A DNA stretch of 64,000 nt from Typhlomys cinereus (lineage: Eukaryota; Chordata; Mammalia; Rodentia; Platacanthomyidae). Positions 1-14,700 of this stretch are shown here, piece after piece (position 1 is the first letter of the stretch; each line of letters opens with the position of its first letter). The notes under the pieces were generated by a model, which searched no databases, was not told the DNA's origin, and worked only from the letters and a program-made list of their open reading frames with translations. The position numbers were made by a program, and so were the translations under genes. The stretch is taken from NCBI GenBank assembly GCA_023101885.1, contig JALPQD010000632.1, forward strand, positions 715,637 to 779,636. Direction: 5' to 3'.

Positions 1-3000
1 GTCATTTATGCAGTTTGCCTTCTTTGTGCTTTGAGAAAACACTTACATAACAAGTTTATGAGAGAAAGAGAGATTTACCTGACTCATGGTTCCTAAAAGG
101 ATATAATCTATTATGGCAGGAATCCCATAGCAAAAGGCATGGTTGATAGCAAAAGTAGGGGGGCTAGTTCAGGTCACCGCAGTCATCATGAAGCAGAGAG
201 CAAGCATAGAGAGGTGAAGCAGAACCCAGGCTACCCAAGGTCAAGTAAGTCTTTTTTTTTTTTACACTATCTAAAGATTCAGAAATATGAACTGGGGGGT
301 GGGTTAAATTCAAACCTTGACTGTCTTGAAACCAATCCCTACTTTACACAAAAGGTGAACTTTTACAGAATGTTATTCACCAGTGTCTGAATGTGGCAAG
401 CATGCTAAGAGCTTTGCTTTGGGTACACAAGGCTCAATTACACTCAAGATCTCATTACACTAAGATATTTCTACCAGAACGTCTCTTTCCTTCGTATGAA
501 ATCAGGTTCATATTTAGTTCCAGTGACTCTCCTAGTAGCCCTGCTTTCTCCCTATCTCCTTTCAGAAATGCATTTCCACTGATAATTTTCTTTCTGTTGT
601 GATTTTGGATTACTTGACATTGGGCAAGTGATTTTGGATGATAATGTACCCACTTCTGCTTTTGCAAATGCTGAATCTCTCATCAAGTCTTCAAATGCTT
701 ATCATACAAGGTTTCTATGAAGTTCTTGTATATTTATATATCATGTGACATAATTAACACAGCTCTCTACACAGAGTGACCTTTCGAGACCCAATTCTAG
801 TACATTAGTGCTTTACAGTTTTGTTTATTAGGAAACCACTGTTCCTTATTGTCATTAATGTGCATGATCATTATTTTCAAAATGTAATGGAGCATGAAAT
901 GGTTTATATATTTTATAATAATTGTAGGGTTCCATTCAAGAATATTAGGTTATCAAACCAAGTTACCAGGATCATTTGCATATATCAACCACTAGACTTG
1001 CTGATGGCATGACAAAAGAAGAACTTTAACATGTTTTCAAACAAGTTGAGTAAAATTATTTCAACTTTTATAAGCGGAAACTGTCCTCAGTAGGCAGGCA
1101 GAGATCTCAATCAGGGCCAGCTTCATGAATGAACAACTTGTATAGACACACAAAACTGTGTATGCCAAAGGTCCAATGCTTGTTTTAAAGTCTATTAAGA
1201 CTATTATGAAACTACTTTCTTAACTAAGGACCTGGATTTTCACTAGGTGCCACAAATTATGGACTTGATTCTTACCTCAACTCTAAGGTTAGTAAAGAAT
1301 GAAAGTGATTCTTGGTTAAAACACTGGTTAATTGCTGATGAGAAAGTACACATTTAAACAATAATTAAAGGATGTCACTCAAAGATCTCTTGCTTAGTTC
1401 TTGAGGATACATTTCGGATTCTGAGAAGATTAATCACAAGTTTACTAAAAATGCCCACATGCCACAGGAGATTATATGATGAGTTGGTGAAGATTCATAC
1501 AGAAAACAAGTGTTCTGTTTCTCTCTTCAAAGGCTTTGAAAATCTCAGGAGATAATTCAGGTAACAGGATCTAATAAGGAGGTAGAGAGAGAAGACTTGT
1601 TCACAGGAGCTGTGGATATGATTTAAAAGAACTGGCTGTCCTTTGACTCATTATCCTCTTGTGTGCTCATCTGTTGATATCTTTCACTAAAAGGATGTTT
1701 GCAGTAGATGATACCACTGCTATGATTCATCTTGGTCAGTTACTCAAGGTAGATGAGAAATACAAGATTGGATGTGAAAAAATATCAAGCAAAAGTATCA
1801 AAGAGAATGGTAATGATGTAAGCAACAACCAAAGGGAACAAGTTATGGGACCGATTACACATGTGGATTATGAGGAAAGACTTCATGTACGGGAAGAAAC
1901 TGCAAACAAACCTATCAAATTTGGGATATGTCACAAGAAAGGTGTTGCAAAAGAAAAGAAACGGATGAACTAAGGAACATAAATAAAACAGTTTCAAAAG
2001 GAATTGCTGGAATGGAGGATAATTAAAAAATCTAGGTCTAATCTAAGTCATTTTAAAGTAGTTGAGATGGTTTTCAATTACTTTCTAATTATTACATAAT
2101 AATTACTCTATACCTGTATTGTGAACACAATCATTTTGTCTTTATTTTGTAACATGGACAAAAAAGTGGAAGTAGATTTTGGAAAAAATGAAGCTATAGA
2201 TACAAACTTTTTGTAGCTTAATGTATCCATACATATTTTTCTTACTGATATACATATCTCCATCCATCCCTAGAAATATACTAAAGACAATTATAATAAA
2301 AATGTTGATTGATCAATTGAGTAGACACAGTAAAGGAAATTAGTGATGCATGAAACAGATTAATTATAGTAGATAGGCAGAGAAAATACATATGCCTTTG
2401 TTTCATGCAGTTTATCAGTAATATAAAAATGCTATTTGAGTAAGTTTCAAAATGAAAAGTGCAATAACCATTTAACACATTATCATAAACTACTCAAACT
2501 TAAATAAGATAGTCTGTGACATATACTTCTCTATTTCTTTGTAATAATAGTTTTGTTATTTGTTGACATTCTTAAGAGGCTTAGAGAATACTGTAAACCT
2601 ACCTTGATTAGTATAATGCTAAAATAATCTACTACTAGTGTGTCATTTTAAAAATAAATTCTCTTCTTTAAAAAATAGAAAAAGATTGCTTTTTTCAAGC
2701 TAATATATAACAGGAAACTTAAGGGGTTGATTTATTTATCATTTCCTAAAATCCTTAATATGCAAAACCAAATAAAGGAAAACTTTATTGCATAATCCAA
2801 TAAGTAATGTAATCTCAGTTGGAGATCATAAAATATAAATTCAAAGTAAAGAAGAAAGATGAATATTGGGCTGTAATTATCTGTTGGTAATGATTTTCAA
2901 ACACATATCTAAACAGATCCAAAAGAGAATGTTATTTTAGCTGTTTAGCATGAGATCTACTAGTTATTCTAAATCCTTCCCATTTCTTGAAATCTTATTT

Positions 3001-3532
3001 TTTTGTAAGCTTGGTATATTAACAAAAGATAATTGGGGCATATTTAAGACAATTCTGTCATGTGTTTCACATTTAGTGGTTTCTGAAACATGAACCAATA
3101 GCAATATGTGACATATTAGCTTCTTCATATGTATATATAAAATATATGTATTTCAAAGAGGCAAAAACAAAACTGTTTAAGAATACACATCTTTTCCACT
3201 TATTCTTGCTAAAGTTTTACAGGATTAATTTGTTTTTATCTTGAATAACATTATCTTGGAATATAACTGCAAACAAAGAAGATGAATTTGCTTATCTATT
3301 CAGAGCATGTTGCAATGCAAATTGAGTCATAAGCATGCCAAATTAATAAAATAGAGGATAAATTACAAATTATGAGTAGTAACTATTTGGAGACAATATT
3401 TATGATAAGTTGCCTTGTATAGAACATCCCTGATTTGGAATGCTAAGGATACCGCATAAAGCCTGTAGAAATTCCAGGTAAACAAGGCTTGAACTGATGG
3501 GTAACTATTTTGGTTTCATAACCCATTACTGC
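1..3532. other. AT-rich intron, nothing recognised
   Basis: No repeat family, exon or RNA gene could be identified. The longest open frame (1659-1973, plus strand, 104 codons) begins mid-sequence, has no recognisable domain and no coding context. An AATAAA lies just after it at about 1981, but nothing else suggests a processed pseudogene. Confidence 0.6.
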
Positions 3533-3915
3533 ACAAAACATATAACCCAAACAATTTAGGAGCATTTGGGATTTATTGTGTCACAATGCCAGGTTATGGT
3601 TCACTGTGACAGGAGAGAAATGGCAACAGGAACTAAGGGAACTAGTCACATACATCAGCACCAAGAACAGAGGGCAAGGACCATAGTAGGCAGGTATGAT
3701 TACTTGCAGGTTCTCAGCTAGTTCTCTCCATCTTTATCTACCTTTCCAGGCAACGATCCTGTCCATTAAGGGCTAGGTCTTCCCACATCAATTATTCAGC
3801 CTCATCCCTCATAGGCATGCCTAGAGGCTGATCTTAATCAACATTTAAAGAATACCTCTCATGTATGCCCAGTCCCGACTCTTAGGTGTCAGGTTGACAA
3901 TTACTATCAGCCTTC
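3533..3915 (-). mobile_element. 5'-truncated L1 3' end (Lx-like), sense to DMD
   Basis: Read on the plus strand this runs from 'tttattgtgtcacaatgcc' through 'aagggctaggtcttcccac' and 'cataggcatgcctagaggc' to 'caggttgacaatta'. That order matches the reverse complement of the rodent Lx-type L1 3' region as I remember it. It is diverged and has no coding capacity. No clear target-site duplication was found. Confidence 0.6.
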
Positions 3916-3919
3916 AACA

Positions 3920-5830
3920 TGATTAAATTGTGATCAATTATGTGAACAAAGCTATGTATTGGCAGAATTTCATGTACAATATAGAACAATCAGAAATGTT
4001 CCTTAGGGTTGGTAGTAGATTACATAAATGAACATTCCCATTAAAGCAAATGAACTTGCAACACAATTGCAGAGATGACCTCCTGATCCAGTAAGGAGTA
4101 CTCACAAACACAGTCACCCAGTAACAAAATATAATTGATAAGTTGTGAAAGACAAGCTCTACAGCAAATACTCTACAAATGGTAAGATGAAGAATGGAAT
4201 TTAAGATGATCGGTAGATGAGCAGGCATCTGAACAGTTATTCAGAGGATCAACAAGATTGACAGTGACCTCCTGATAAGAGACAATATACTCTAGGATTA
4301 AAAAGTGAATTGAACATGAAGTGTTGAGGTCATTGTACAGAAGAGTTATTGACAAAGATTGGGATGAGCAGTTGGTTCATGAACAGCACTATTATGACTT
4401 TGATCAAGTTGGGCAGGGACCAGAATGTGATGCTGTAAACAACAGAGAAGCAAGACATTTAGTCAAAGGCCATGGGAAATCATTAAAGGGTTTAGGGCAG
4501 AAGAATTTGCCACATTAAATGCGGCATTTCAGAAATAATAATTTCACACTATTGCATCAAATGTCTTTTCCAGGAGAGAACTTGAAAATAAAATTTCAGC
4601 AACCCAAGAAAAGCCTCATCTATTCCCTTTGGCTAATTTCTTCCTGAAGACATGTGTTACACACCAAAATTAATTTCATGGATGTTTTACAGGATAAAAT
4701 AAGTCAGCATATGTCAATAGAATAAATTCGATTATATTGCACGTAAAAAAGTTTCAAGAGAATGATGGAGCAATTTTGCTGGCTTCATTTACAATAACTA
4801 TTAAAATGGATAGGGGTAGAAAGGGCCTGTACTTTGAGCTTGAGAAAAACATTCAAAATGTTCTGTTAAGTTCCTAAATTCCAGCTTCGAAGTCAGAATT
4901 TTGGAGCATGAGAAGAAATAGAGATTTCTTCATAAATATAACTTCAAAGATTATCATCAGCAATGGTAAGAATTATCCAGATAATATGATGTCTCGTTTT
5001 GTGAGGCAAATTTTCGATGCCTTTTTATATTTATTATTCTATGAGATATATGTTATTTTTGGATCACTTCACAAAGTGCTCCGTTTTCTGGGAACATAGT
5101 ACAAGAAGGTTGTACTAATCTGTTCAAAAATCAAATGGTAAAGCAAATAAAAGATCATATTAAAATGCATTAGTCCTTTTTGACACAGCAAGGAAACATT
5201 GTTATCTACAAACTTCTTGTTTGATAACAGTTCAATACATTTACAAAAAAGATCTCATGTCTTAAGAAATTTTCCAGTTTTGCGTTGGACCACATTGACA
5301 GCTATCCTTGACCTTCATTCCAAGGGTTAGATACATCTGCTAGAGCAATGAACTGGAAAGTTGAGAAAATATCCTGCATTCTGACCGTTTTACAAGCAAA
5401 TGTTTTCATTTCATGACAGTGTAGTTAAAACTTTTCCTGTAGTTTCCACTTATGATACATAATCTATAGTACTTATTAGTACTAATTTTTAATGATTTCA
5501 AGTGTTCCAGCATGAAAACACCATTACAAGGGAAACTTCACTGAAAAAGAGGTTTGGGTGTCTTTTGTTTATACAGTTACTTGTCCTAAAAAAGAGTTCT
5601 TGGCAAAATAAAACTCAGAAGTGATCATGCTGTTAACTACTGCCTACTTTTTCTTCGACTCTTTGACAGTTGGTTATCTGGAAATTCACACGATACCAGT
5701 ATTACAAAACTTCTTGTCTCGCATAATCTAACATATTTTGGAATAGTGTCTAGTCATATCTGTATACATTAAAACTTTTCTTAAATGCTAAAAATACGCA
5801 CTAGACCTTTTTATGTGCTTTTGATTTTAT
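3920..5830. other. AT-rich intron, nothing recognised
   Basis: No identifiable repeat or coding exon. Short open frames here (for example 4321-4518 plus) show no domain or splice context and are taken as chance. Confidence 0.6.
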
Positions 5831-5835
5831 TGTTC

Positions 5836-6247
5836 ATGCACACACACACCAATATGCATGTGTGTATGTGCATGCATGTAAGTGTGTGTGTGTTACGTGT
5901 ATACATGTACGCATTCATACACGCAGGTGTGCTCCTCAGTGGGTGCATGCGTAGTGGCCAGGGTTACACTTCAGGTAACTTCTTCTATTGCTTTCCACAA
6001 TTGTTATTTTTAGATAGAATCTCTATATGAACCCAGAGTTAAGAGTTCAGAGTTGAATTTAGAATAGCTGACTAGCCAGCTCACTGCCTGCTAGAGCCGG
6101 CCTATCTCTAACCCTTACCCCAATGCTGGATTACAGGCACAGGCTGCTAACATCCAGTTTCTTTACATGGATGTCAGGATCCAAACTCAGGTCGCAATGC
6201 TTGTACAGTATATACTTTGTCCCCCAAGTCATCGTCCCAGCCTGAAG
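5836..6247 (-). mobile_element. RSINE1/B4-type SINE, antisense, near full length
   Basis: On the plus strand the order is a TG-rich tail, then a region ending 'ctggattacaggcacaggct' and then the reverse complement of a tRNA-like head ('ccaaactcaggtcgcaatgc' to 'gtcatcgtcccagcc'). This is the expected antisense layout of the rodent B4/RSINE1 group. Its divergence suggests an old insertion. Confidence 0.65.
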
Positions 6248-6544
6248 TCTTTTCTTGTTTTAGAAACATTGGTTTTACTGCTTATTTAGGTGCTGAAACA
6301 AGAAACAGGATTCATTGCCAACCTCAGCCCTCAATGAACTGATGCACAGCTCTAGATTTGAGGTTCTATGACATTACCAGTTGTCAGCAAGAGAAATGGA
6401 GAAATGAGTGATCATTTAGCGATGATTATAGTCGTGAACACAGTTAATTAGAAGAATTCAGACTTTCTAGTCATCTTTTCCTATCTTCAAATGGTAGATG
6501 TTAAAGGTTTGAATTATCAAAATAATTGGCACAGCTGTCCAATT

Positions 6545-6675
6545 CATGTTGCAAATATAGGGATTGAATCAGGCTCAGTTTATTCATTTGTAAAATGAGG
6601 ATAATTACATTTATGTCAACCAATCTTGGGGTAATTAAAGCAATAAATTTACCTATGTGAATAAAAGTGCCTTAG
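6545..6675 (+). mobile_element. MIR SINE fragment
   Basis: Contains 'ctcagtttattcatttgtaaa' in shorter matching blocks, followed by 'atgaggataatta', corresponding to the conserved MIR segment around 'cctcagtttcctcatctgta'. MIRs are ancient mammalian SINEs, so this segment predates the rodent radiation. Confidence 0.6.
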
Positions 6676-6679
6676 GAAA

Positions 6680-8424
6680 AAATTAGTTCGATCTGGCTAA
6701 CCAGGTTTCTTTATCATAAAAGCAGTTAAGGAATATTTTATATCCGATACATTTAATCCACAAGGTCTCAACTTTCAGGTTTCCACACAAGTTCCAAGTG
6801 CTACAAAGCAAAAATAACATATGGTCAATGAGTAATCATGCACTTATGCTAAAGGATTAGATCTTAGTCATTTGGAAATTTCTTTGACTTTTACAAGTAG
6901 GCATGAATTAAGAATGTATGTATACTCACACAAAAGAGGCAATATCCAAATGAAGAAAAGGGGGCTCAAAGAAATCTAGATCATTCTTATACATCTAAGT
7001 GATATGTGAACATACATATATGGAAGACAAAAGCTGAAAAACAGTCCCATTCTTCAAAGTAAACACCCTCTTGGTATTTCCTCAGTTGTCGTTTTAGCAA
7101 TTGATATTCAAATATGTTTTTGTCAGAAATTATTTGGCTGGGGAAAAGAATAAAATTGTTTTTGCTTGTGTGCTATTACTGTGTTTAAGCCCCAGTTTAG
7201 TTTTAAGTCATTCGTGAAGATAGTTTCTTGCTAGGTGAAGGGAGCTGCTATTATGGGGTGTTAATACACTTGCAGAAAAGTGTTGCTAGGGGTAGGAGGT
7301 GTTAGACATTGATCAGGAGCTTAAGAGATAAGCGATTTATTTTTGGTGTTTGAAGAGAAAAGTCTCTGTAATAAAAAAATGATTCTGCTTCTCTGTCTGA
7401 AAAAATACCATTCTTATGACATAAAAGTTCTCTTTAGTAAACAGAGAACACACCATTATTGGGGGATATAAAAGTGACAATCGAATACATTTCCCTACAG
7501 GCAGACAAATGCTTGTAACTCAGCTGGCACTGTAACTTGCAGCATGATTGCTTTTAAAGGAGTGGGCAAGCTCTGTAGGGAAACTCTCTGATACAGTTCT
7601 CAATTCCCAAGACCCTACTAGTTCTTATTCTATAGAAATGGCTCTACATTAGCACACTTTGCCAGTAAATCATAAGTTTGTGCTACAACGTGAAAAGAGT
7701 CCAGTTCGGGGGAGGGGGTGCTTTCTGTGGCATCGTTCCAAGCAAACACATGGCTTGACTGGAGACCACTCTCAGGAATATGGAAACTTTAAGTACTGTT
7801 TGATAGGAAAATGTGGGCGATGTCTTTACTGAGCTGCTAGATCTGCTGCAGAAGTAAATGTCACTGGTCCTTTAACGGTTTTGTTAGATGACACCGCCAT
7901 TCAAACTGTTTATACTATAGGGATGTATTAACTTTTATTATTCTAAGTTCTTAAGTAAATTCAAAAAAGTAGTAATCCCTTGAGAAAGGATGCCATTTAT
8001 TTCTATGAGGTGGGCAGCAGTACCTTCTCATTGTCGCCCTACTCACTTTAGTGACATGAGACTTGCCAGGGCAAAAATAAATGCTTATATTAAATCCATC
8101 ACTGTTGAGGGTTAGTTCTTTGAGGGTTGGTTCTGGGTTCCAAGGTTTCAATGCCTGTCCCTATCCTTCCTCACATTTTTGCAGTCTCTCCTACAGAAGA
8201 ATGACCTGACAGAAGTAAAGCCCATTCAATGCTCTCCACATTCATACAATGGCAACTGCTGCATACAAGTAATGAACAAAAACATGTATCGCTTTGTAAC
8301 TTAAGAGTGGAGAGTATTAAATGTTTGCGTCAGTACAGGACGTTGAAAAGTAAGGAAAGTTGGAAAACTGGGAGATGCAGCTCATTAAGTAGCTTTACCT
8401 TAATAAGCATCCTCTTTGCCATTT
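6680..8424. other. Intron without recognised elements
   Basis: No identifiable exon, RNA gene or repeat family. A short G-rich run (ggggagggggtg) is present near 7710. Confidence 0.55.
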
Positions 8425-8512
8425 TTTTCAGGGTGTGAGTGTGAACTCAGATTTTCTGCATGAAAGACAATTACCCTACCACTGAGTTACATCTCCAGAC
8501 TCCACCCAGTAA
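8425..8512 (-). mobile_element. ID-like SINE head, antisense
   Basis: The plus strand reads 'gtgaactcagattttctgca' and then 'accctaccactgagttacat' with 'ctccagactccac', the reverse complement of an ID or B4 tRNA-derived head. Only the head is clear. Confidence 0.6.
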
Positions 8513-8514
8513 TC

Positions 8515-11500
8515 TTTTAATATTTGCCTTTAGTCCCAACTTTCTCAAACATAATATTCTCTAGAAACATCAGCTAAAACTTTTTTATTTCACTTTCTCT
8601 GAAATGTTTAGAGACTTTCTACTGCTCTGGAGTTCCTATTCCAATAAAGAATCAATTATAACAACTGTAAAAGTAACTAGTTTTCCTGATGTGTCTGTGA
8701 ACTAGTTGTGTTATTCAGTGCCTTAGAATTCTACAGGTTAGAAGTTTGAAAAATCTTAAGGGTTAAAATCAGGATGTCAGATGACTTTGTGTTCCTACTG
8801 AAGATCACAGGAATGGACTAATTTCCTATCATACTTAGCTCCTGGCTCTGGCCTTGATCTACAAAGCTAGCATCTGCCAACCTCTTTTACACTGCTTGAG
8901 TCATAGCAAAACTTTCTTATAAGGACCTCTCACTACCACTGTGAATACTTAGAGAATCCGTGGATAATCTACCCATCTAAGGGTTGTTAAATTAACCCCT
9001 TTTGCTATATAAGTAACATAAACACAAGATCCAGGGATAAGGAAATACATAGCCATCTTTGGCAGAAGGGTTTATTACTAAATCTACTGCACTGGTCCTA
9101 CAGTTATTCAGCAGCTATTTGACTACCACCATGTGCATGGACTTGTTAAGTAGACTGAGATTTAGAAGCAGATGTCAACAAATCTCCCAGCACAGAATGC
9201 AAAAAATAACAGAACCCTGGTCTTTGTGGAAGACTTCGTTTATTTTCACCTGTTTCTCAAAGTCTTTTTATATTGAATTGCAAACTATAGATCATGAAAG
9301 GCGAGGATGCAAATCAGTGACAGTGCTCTGGGTCAATCTCCAGTATCTCCAAAATAATGTTATTACTATAAGTTATACAAATAAATGATCAGTCACTTCT
9401 GCAGAAACAATTTTAGCTCTTTGATGACATTGTGTCTGAAGTGAAAATTTTCAGAATGTAGTCTTTATCTTTAGAAGAATAACAGCCCATAGAAAAAGAG
9501 GAAGCATGGCTTTCTAGGATGCAGGTAATCTACCTTACTGTTTGATAGACATTGCACATTGAATTTCATATCTCCTTCTTTACACAGCTACTCATAAAAC
9601 TTGAGTTTTCTTCCAAGGCATCTTCATTTTTGCTTTTGGAACCTTATGCACTTTTGACTCCTTTGCAATGTTATTGAAATACTTCTGACAAAAAGTTTAT
9701 GATGATAACTATTTCCTATCTTGGAATTATTGTGACATCAGGGGAATGAGAACAGCAAATAGAGATCTCACTGTAGACCTCTGACCCACATGGACAGTAT
9801 CAGGCAGCTCAAACTCCAGTCTGCATACAAACTCGTTTGAATTTAGGGGAAATTCATGGTCCCTTCTGTTGACCTGTTTATTTTCCTCTTCCTGGCAAAG
9901 CAAAACTGAAATATACAGATGCATAACCAGGCAGGGATAGACTGATCGAGATAGCTAGAAATAGACTGGGAGAAATGGGAGACTGGCTTTAATCTGTAGG
10001 ATGTCATCCTTGCTTTTCCCTTTATGCTAACATTTTCTATTTGCTGCATCACTGCGCCCCCCCAAAATGTATTACCCCTCAAATTACAGACTATTAAATA
10101 AACAGATAAAAACTAGGATGACTGGCATGAAAAGAAAACAATAAGCTCTTCCCAGCACAAACTTCAGGTTTCATTAAGCAAAGTGGTGGGGAAAACTATA
10201 TATCTGTTCAATCTCTGTTATTGCAGAATCTGTAAGTCCCATGCCCCATTACTCCATACAACCCAAGGAGATGTTCTCATATAACAACATTTTATTCATG
10301 ATTGAATTGACACCAAATGGTTGGCTCTTTGCAATATACACAATGAATTTTTGATTTAGGGAGACTTATTGCTTCTTTGTTTTTTATCGGGAGTACCCCA
10401 AATCATTAGAGTCTTAATGAAGTTTAGACATGTAGGAAGATGAAAGTAGTGTGCCAATTAAAATATTTATGAATTATATTGTTATATCTTAACATTGTCT
10501 GGAATTTACTTCAAGCTAATTCAGCATAGGCATCAAACAATGTAACAGCATTAGCAGTAGGTTGCTAAAATGAGGGATTCATATGGGGATAAGGTTAGAA
10601 TTTAATCAAAACACCTTATAAACATCTTAACTGCACTGATGATAGTATGGTAGACAAGAATTTTCATTTCTGTGATTACGTCTTTTAAGGTACACGCTTT
10701 GTTTAAAATATTTTAGACCTCTCATGCATCTTTGTAAGGACCAGTCATAAAAATCTAGCACAATATAAAGCATGAGCTTTACAGAATGATGCACAAGATT
10801 TTATGTCTAAACCACTCTGTCTCACCATATTGAATCAGATATTATAGTTGCCTGTAGATAACGGATCCTCGTGTCTATGGCCTGAAATATTCTCATATCT
10901 ATCTAGAGTAACCATTAGAGTATGATAGTAGTCATGGACAGAATAAGGGAGAGTAACTGTTACTTACCTTAATAAGGTTTTTCTGTTTTATATCTATAAA
11001 ATAATTTAATATTTCACTTACATGATAATACCAATCTAGAATTCATAACATTGGGCACAGACTTAGAATTAATGAAGCATACCTAGCAAAAAAATTGGCT
11101 ACCACATTCTTCGCTTCTTTTATTCAACAATATATATTCAATTTTATTCTTGGGATATAATATTAAATTTCTCATTTGATTTCTTCATAGGTTCAATTTT
11201 TAGCTCATTAAAGATTTTGTTTTATGAGTGGAAATAATAATAAAAAATGTTAAAAAATAAAAATATAGAAGAGTGTAAAAAAAAATTTTGTTTGCCATTA
11301 TATACCATTTCTAGTGTAAGAGTAACTCATCCATTGCCTTTCACTTTGGAGTACCTATTTTTTTCTTTATGCAGTCTAAACCATAATCAGGTGTAGTAAT
11401 TATATGCATGTATATATAGTTACTATTATACAGATGATGGATATATAGATTTACATGTATATGAGAGTATCCATTACATCTGTGTGCATAATGAGATTTA

Positions 11501-11685
11501 ATTCATTATATGATACATGTTACATCGCATGTCATAATTCATTACACAGTGAAAGAAGCAAGTTTATGATGAAACAAAAATCAGGATTTCAAACATAGGA
11601 CTATGCTAAGACCATTTTTTTCTCACTACCCGAAGACTTATTTGAGGTGCAAAAAGATGCTATTACTTGAAATTCTTTTTCTTTC
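8515..11685. other. AT-rich intron, nothing recognised
   Basis: No assignable repeat or exon. The 109-codon frame at 9059-9388 has no family resemblance and no splice-site context. Confidence 0.55.
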
Positions 11686-11687
11686 CA

Positions 11688-11765
11688 GAGTTTTAAATTG
11701 AACATAGGAACTTGTGCATGCTAAGCATGTACCGTATCAATGATCTACACACCCAGATCTGTCTC
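11688..11765 (-). mobile_element. Decayed ID-like SINE head, antisense
   Basis: 'attgaacataggaacttgtg' followed by 'catgctaagcatgtaccg' and 'atctacacacccagatct' matches the reverse complement of the ID tRNA-type head with many substitutions. Confidence 0.5.
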
Positions 11766-14700
11766 TGACATTTTTATCTTAAGTTTTCGACAAGTCCTTA
11801 GTTTCCTTTCTGCTGGAGATTCACATTACTTATTACTACTTATCTCAGTATCTATGGAAATAGACATCCAGAGAAGCAATATGAAATACAAAATTTTTGA
11901 GCTTTGATGTGATGCTTAAAATGGTATAGATTTTGGACTTTTTCATTATAGAGGCGTTCAACCAGTAAAGTGTATTCAAATTTCTGAAATGTGATAAGTT
12001 TCAAAATCTGAAACAGTTCTCATTTCAGGCATTTTAGATAAGGGACGCTCAATATGTATCATTTCAAAGCTAATGCATTTTAATCTGAGTTACATTTATC
12101 CCTCAGATATGCCTTCAGAGTAATTCTTAACATGGCAAAGAATAGTTTAAGTTTCAGTGTATTTATGCAGACTACATATGTCATTTGAATATGTGTGTAT
12201 ATTTTGTATATATTGCTTTTGGGCAAGACCTCTCTCTGACTTTTTTTCAAAGAATAATTTCAATCTGGTTATAGTGTTCTAGATAATCCATTGCCTGTTT
12301 CATATGAAGACATAATTAATGGTATCTGTAAACATCAGGAATTTTTATGGGAGAATACTATTTTGGTTTAGAATATTTTTGGTCTAATAGAAGTTGTCGA
12401 AAGTAAACTGTCCATTGCCAAACACTGTATATTTTAAAAATAGCAATCATGCTACAATTTTGTGTTTTTAAACATTTATTTTTCATTTAATAATCTGCTT
12501 TCTTCTCACAATTTCTTCTACTACTTAACATTTTAGTAGAAATTTCAAACAAATTTAAATGTGCAATATCTGGATCCTTTTTGTGGCCAGCACCTAAAGC
12601 TGCCATCAACTTATGAAAAGAAATGATATGTGGTGATTACAAAATTGTAAGAAAACATCAGTGCATAAAATAGTAGAAACAACACACTATCCTATCCTAT
12701 GGCTACTTATAGTATCCATGGATTATATATGGTACATATTTCTACAATGTATGTGTGTTTGAGTATATAAAAACATTGCAAAAACAATATTGATTTGCAG
12801 TACATGATTAATTTTAGCAAAATACTGAATTTAGTTACCTGACTTTTTTTCTAGCTGACCCCTATTAGAAATAATGGACTTATTCAAGAAATTGTGATAT
12901 ATTAAGTGGAAATGCATACATTTCACAGTTTCTAGGATGCTAATGGTAGAAAGCTTCATCTGATAACCAGTCAGTCTATTTGGATTGTTATTGACACATA
13001 TTTTAAAAACAACTAATTTATAAACTTTAAAGATTATTGCTCACAGTTGTGGCTATTGAAAAGTGCAAGATCCAGTTACTATAGATTGTCTAGTAAGGGT
13101 TCCTTCCTCTTACATAGTATCTTCTATGTATCTAACCATGGAAGGAGGGGAAGAAAGCTCTTTACCTTATTTTATAAAGGCAGTAAGCCCACTTACGAGA
13201 GCCGAGCATATAGGACCTAATGTTCTATTGATTCCGTTTCTGATACCACGACTCTAATGATTAATGATTTGGTGTAGAGTAACCCACTTTATGGGAACTA
13301 CATGGTGAAACAGTCATCTTGCTCAAGTTTCTATTTCTTACATTAAGCAGCTCATATCTAGTGTGTGACTTGGTATGTACATATGAAATATCCAATGTCC
13401 TCCCATACATCATGATTTTCAAGGAACACTGCTAGTTCTGAACTTGCTGAATGACAAACTAAAGCACCATACCACAGTTCACTTCTCGCTTTATCTCATC
13501 ATGGTGGCCAAAGGAACAGATGCAAATAAATATTTTGGACACTCACCTTCATTTTAGTAACTTTTTCCAAGGGACCTAATCTGTGGTATTACCTTTAAAT
13601 AGATAAATCCTACACCTGTAGCACTAATTTCTATAATGATCTCCTTATAAAAGTCTTCACAGTGTAGGGACAAAACTTTCATCAAGAGTTTGGATAGTTT
13701 ATTATCATTCCTGTTGGAATAGTGAATACAATGTAGATTTCTTCATATTTTCCATGGTCAGTGATACCAGTTTCTGACAATGGATTTTTTAATTATTATT
13801 AGCACACATGAGACTCTTCTTACAAAATCTCTTTCAATTGAAGGGAAAAGTCTGACTTTCCTTGTAAGTCTCCTAAAAATTCCAATTCATTAGGAAAATG
13901 TTTGTTTTCTTAGGTATCTGAAAAACAAAGCAAAGCAGATTTTTAAAAATTTGTTTGAAACAAATGCAATGAGCTTTCAAACAATACCATGGTACTTTGG
14001 ATTCTGCCTCAAATTTGAAAGATTTATTGGTTCTGCCTGCAAAAACAACCATTATGATTAGATTTTTTTTTCAAGCATCTGTAATTTTTCAAGGAAAACT
14101 GGTATGAAAACTCCATACAATCTGCTTAATCATTTGCAACTAATATTTGGTTGAAAGGATGACTAACTGTTCACTTTAGCATATGTTAAATTCCAGTATT
14201 ATATTGAGCAAAAGGAAAATGTGGGAAAAAACAATGCAGAGGTTATGAAAACCATCAGGTAGGATTCTTAATATAGAACAAATACAACTGCAGAATGATA
14301 GCTGAGGTCATACCATTTTGTACAACTCTTCTATCTTGCTTAAACAGTGACAGTACCTGAAAATGGCCAATAGTAGCAATTCCTATCAGTAAAATAACTT
14401 GTTTTTCTAGATCTTTGCCCTTTATACCCTATCAACCCTGGTAGTGTCTGACCGCAAGAAATGACTATTGGTCACTGGACATTCTTTCACCATCACAATT
14501 CACTCACCTGACAATCCTTTAACAAAAATGGAAATTTTTGTTTCCTCAACTCCTTCCTTTCTTCAACCCTTAATCTGTAACAAGTAAGAAGGGAATACCC
14601 CACTGTACCACAAGAATTGAATGGTCTTGATACCTAGTTACACTGTGTGTCTATGATGCTGGACACCGAACTCTTATTTGAGTCCTTATCACAGTGTCTC

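Noticed and set aside
1659..1973. 104-codon open frame with an AATAAA just downstream, as a possible gene or processed pseudogene
   Set aside because: No recognisable domain, no poly(A) or target duplication, no splice context. An AT-rich intron of this size is expected to contain such frames.
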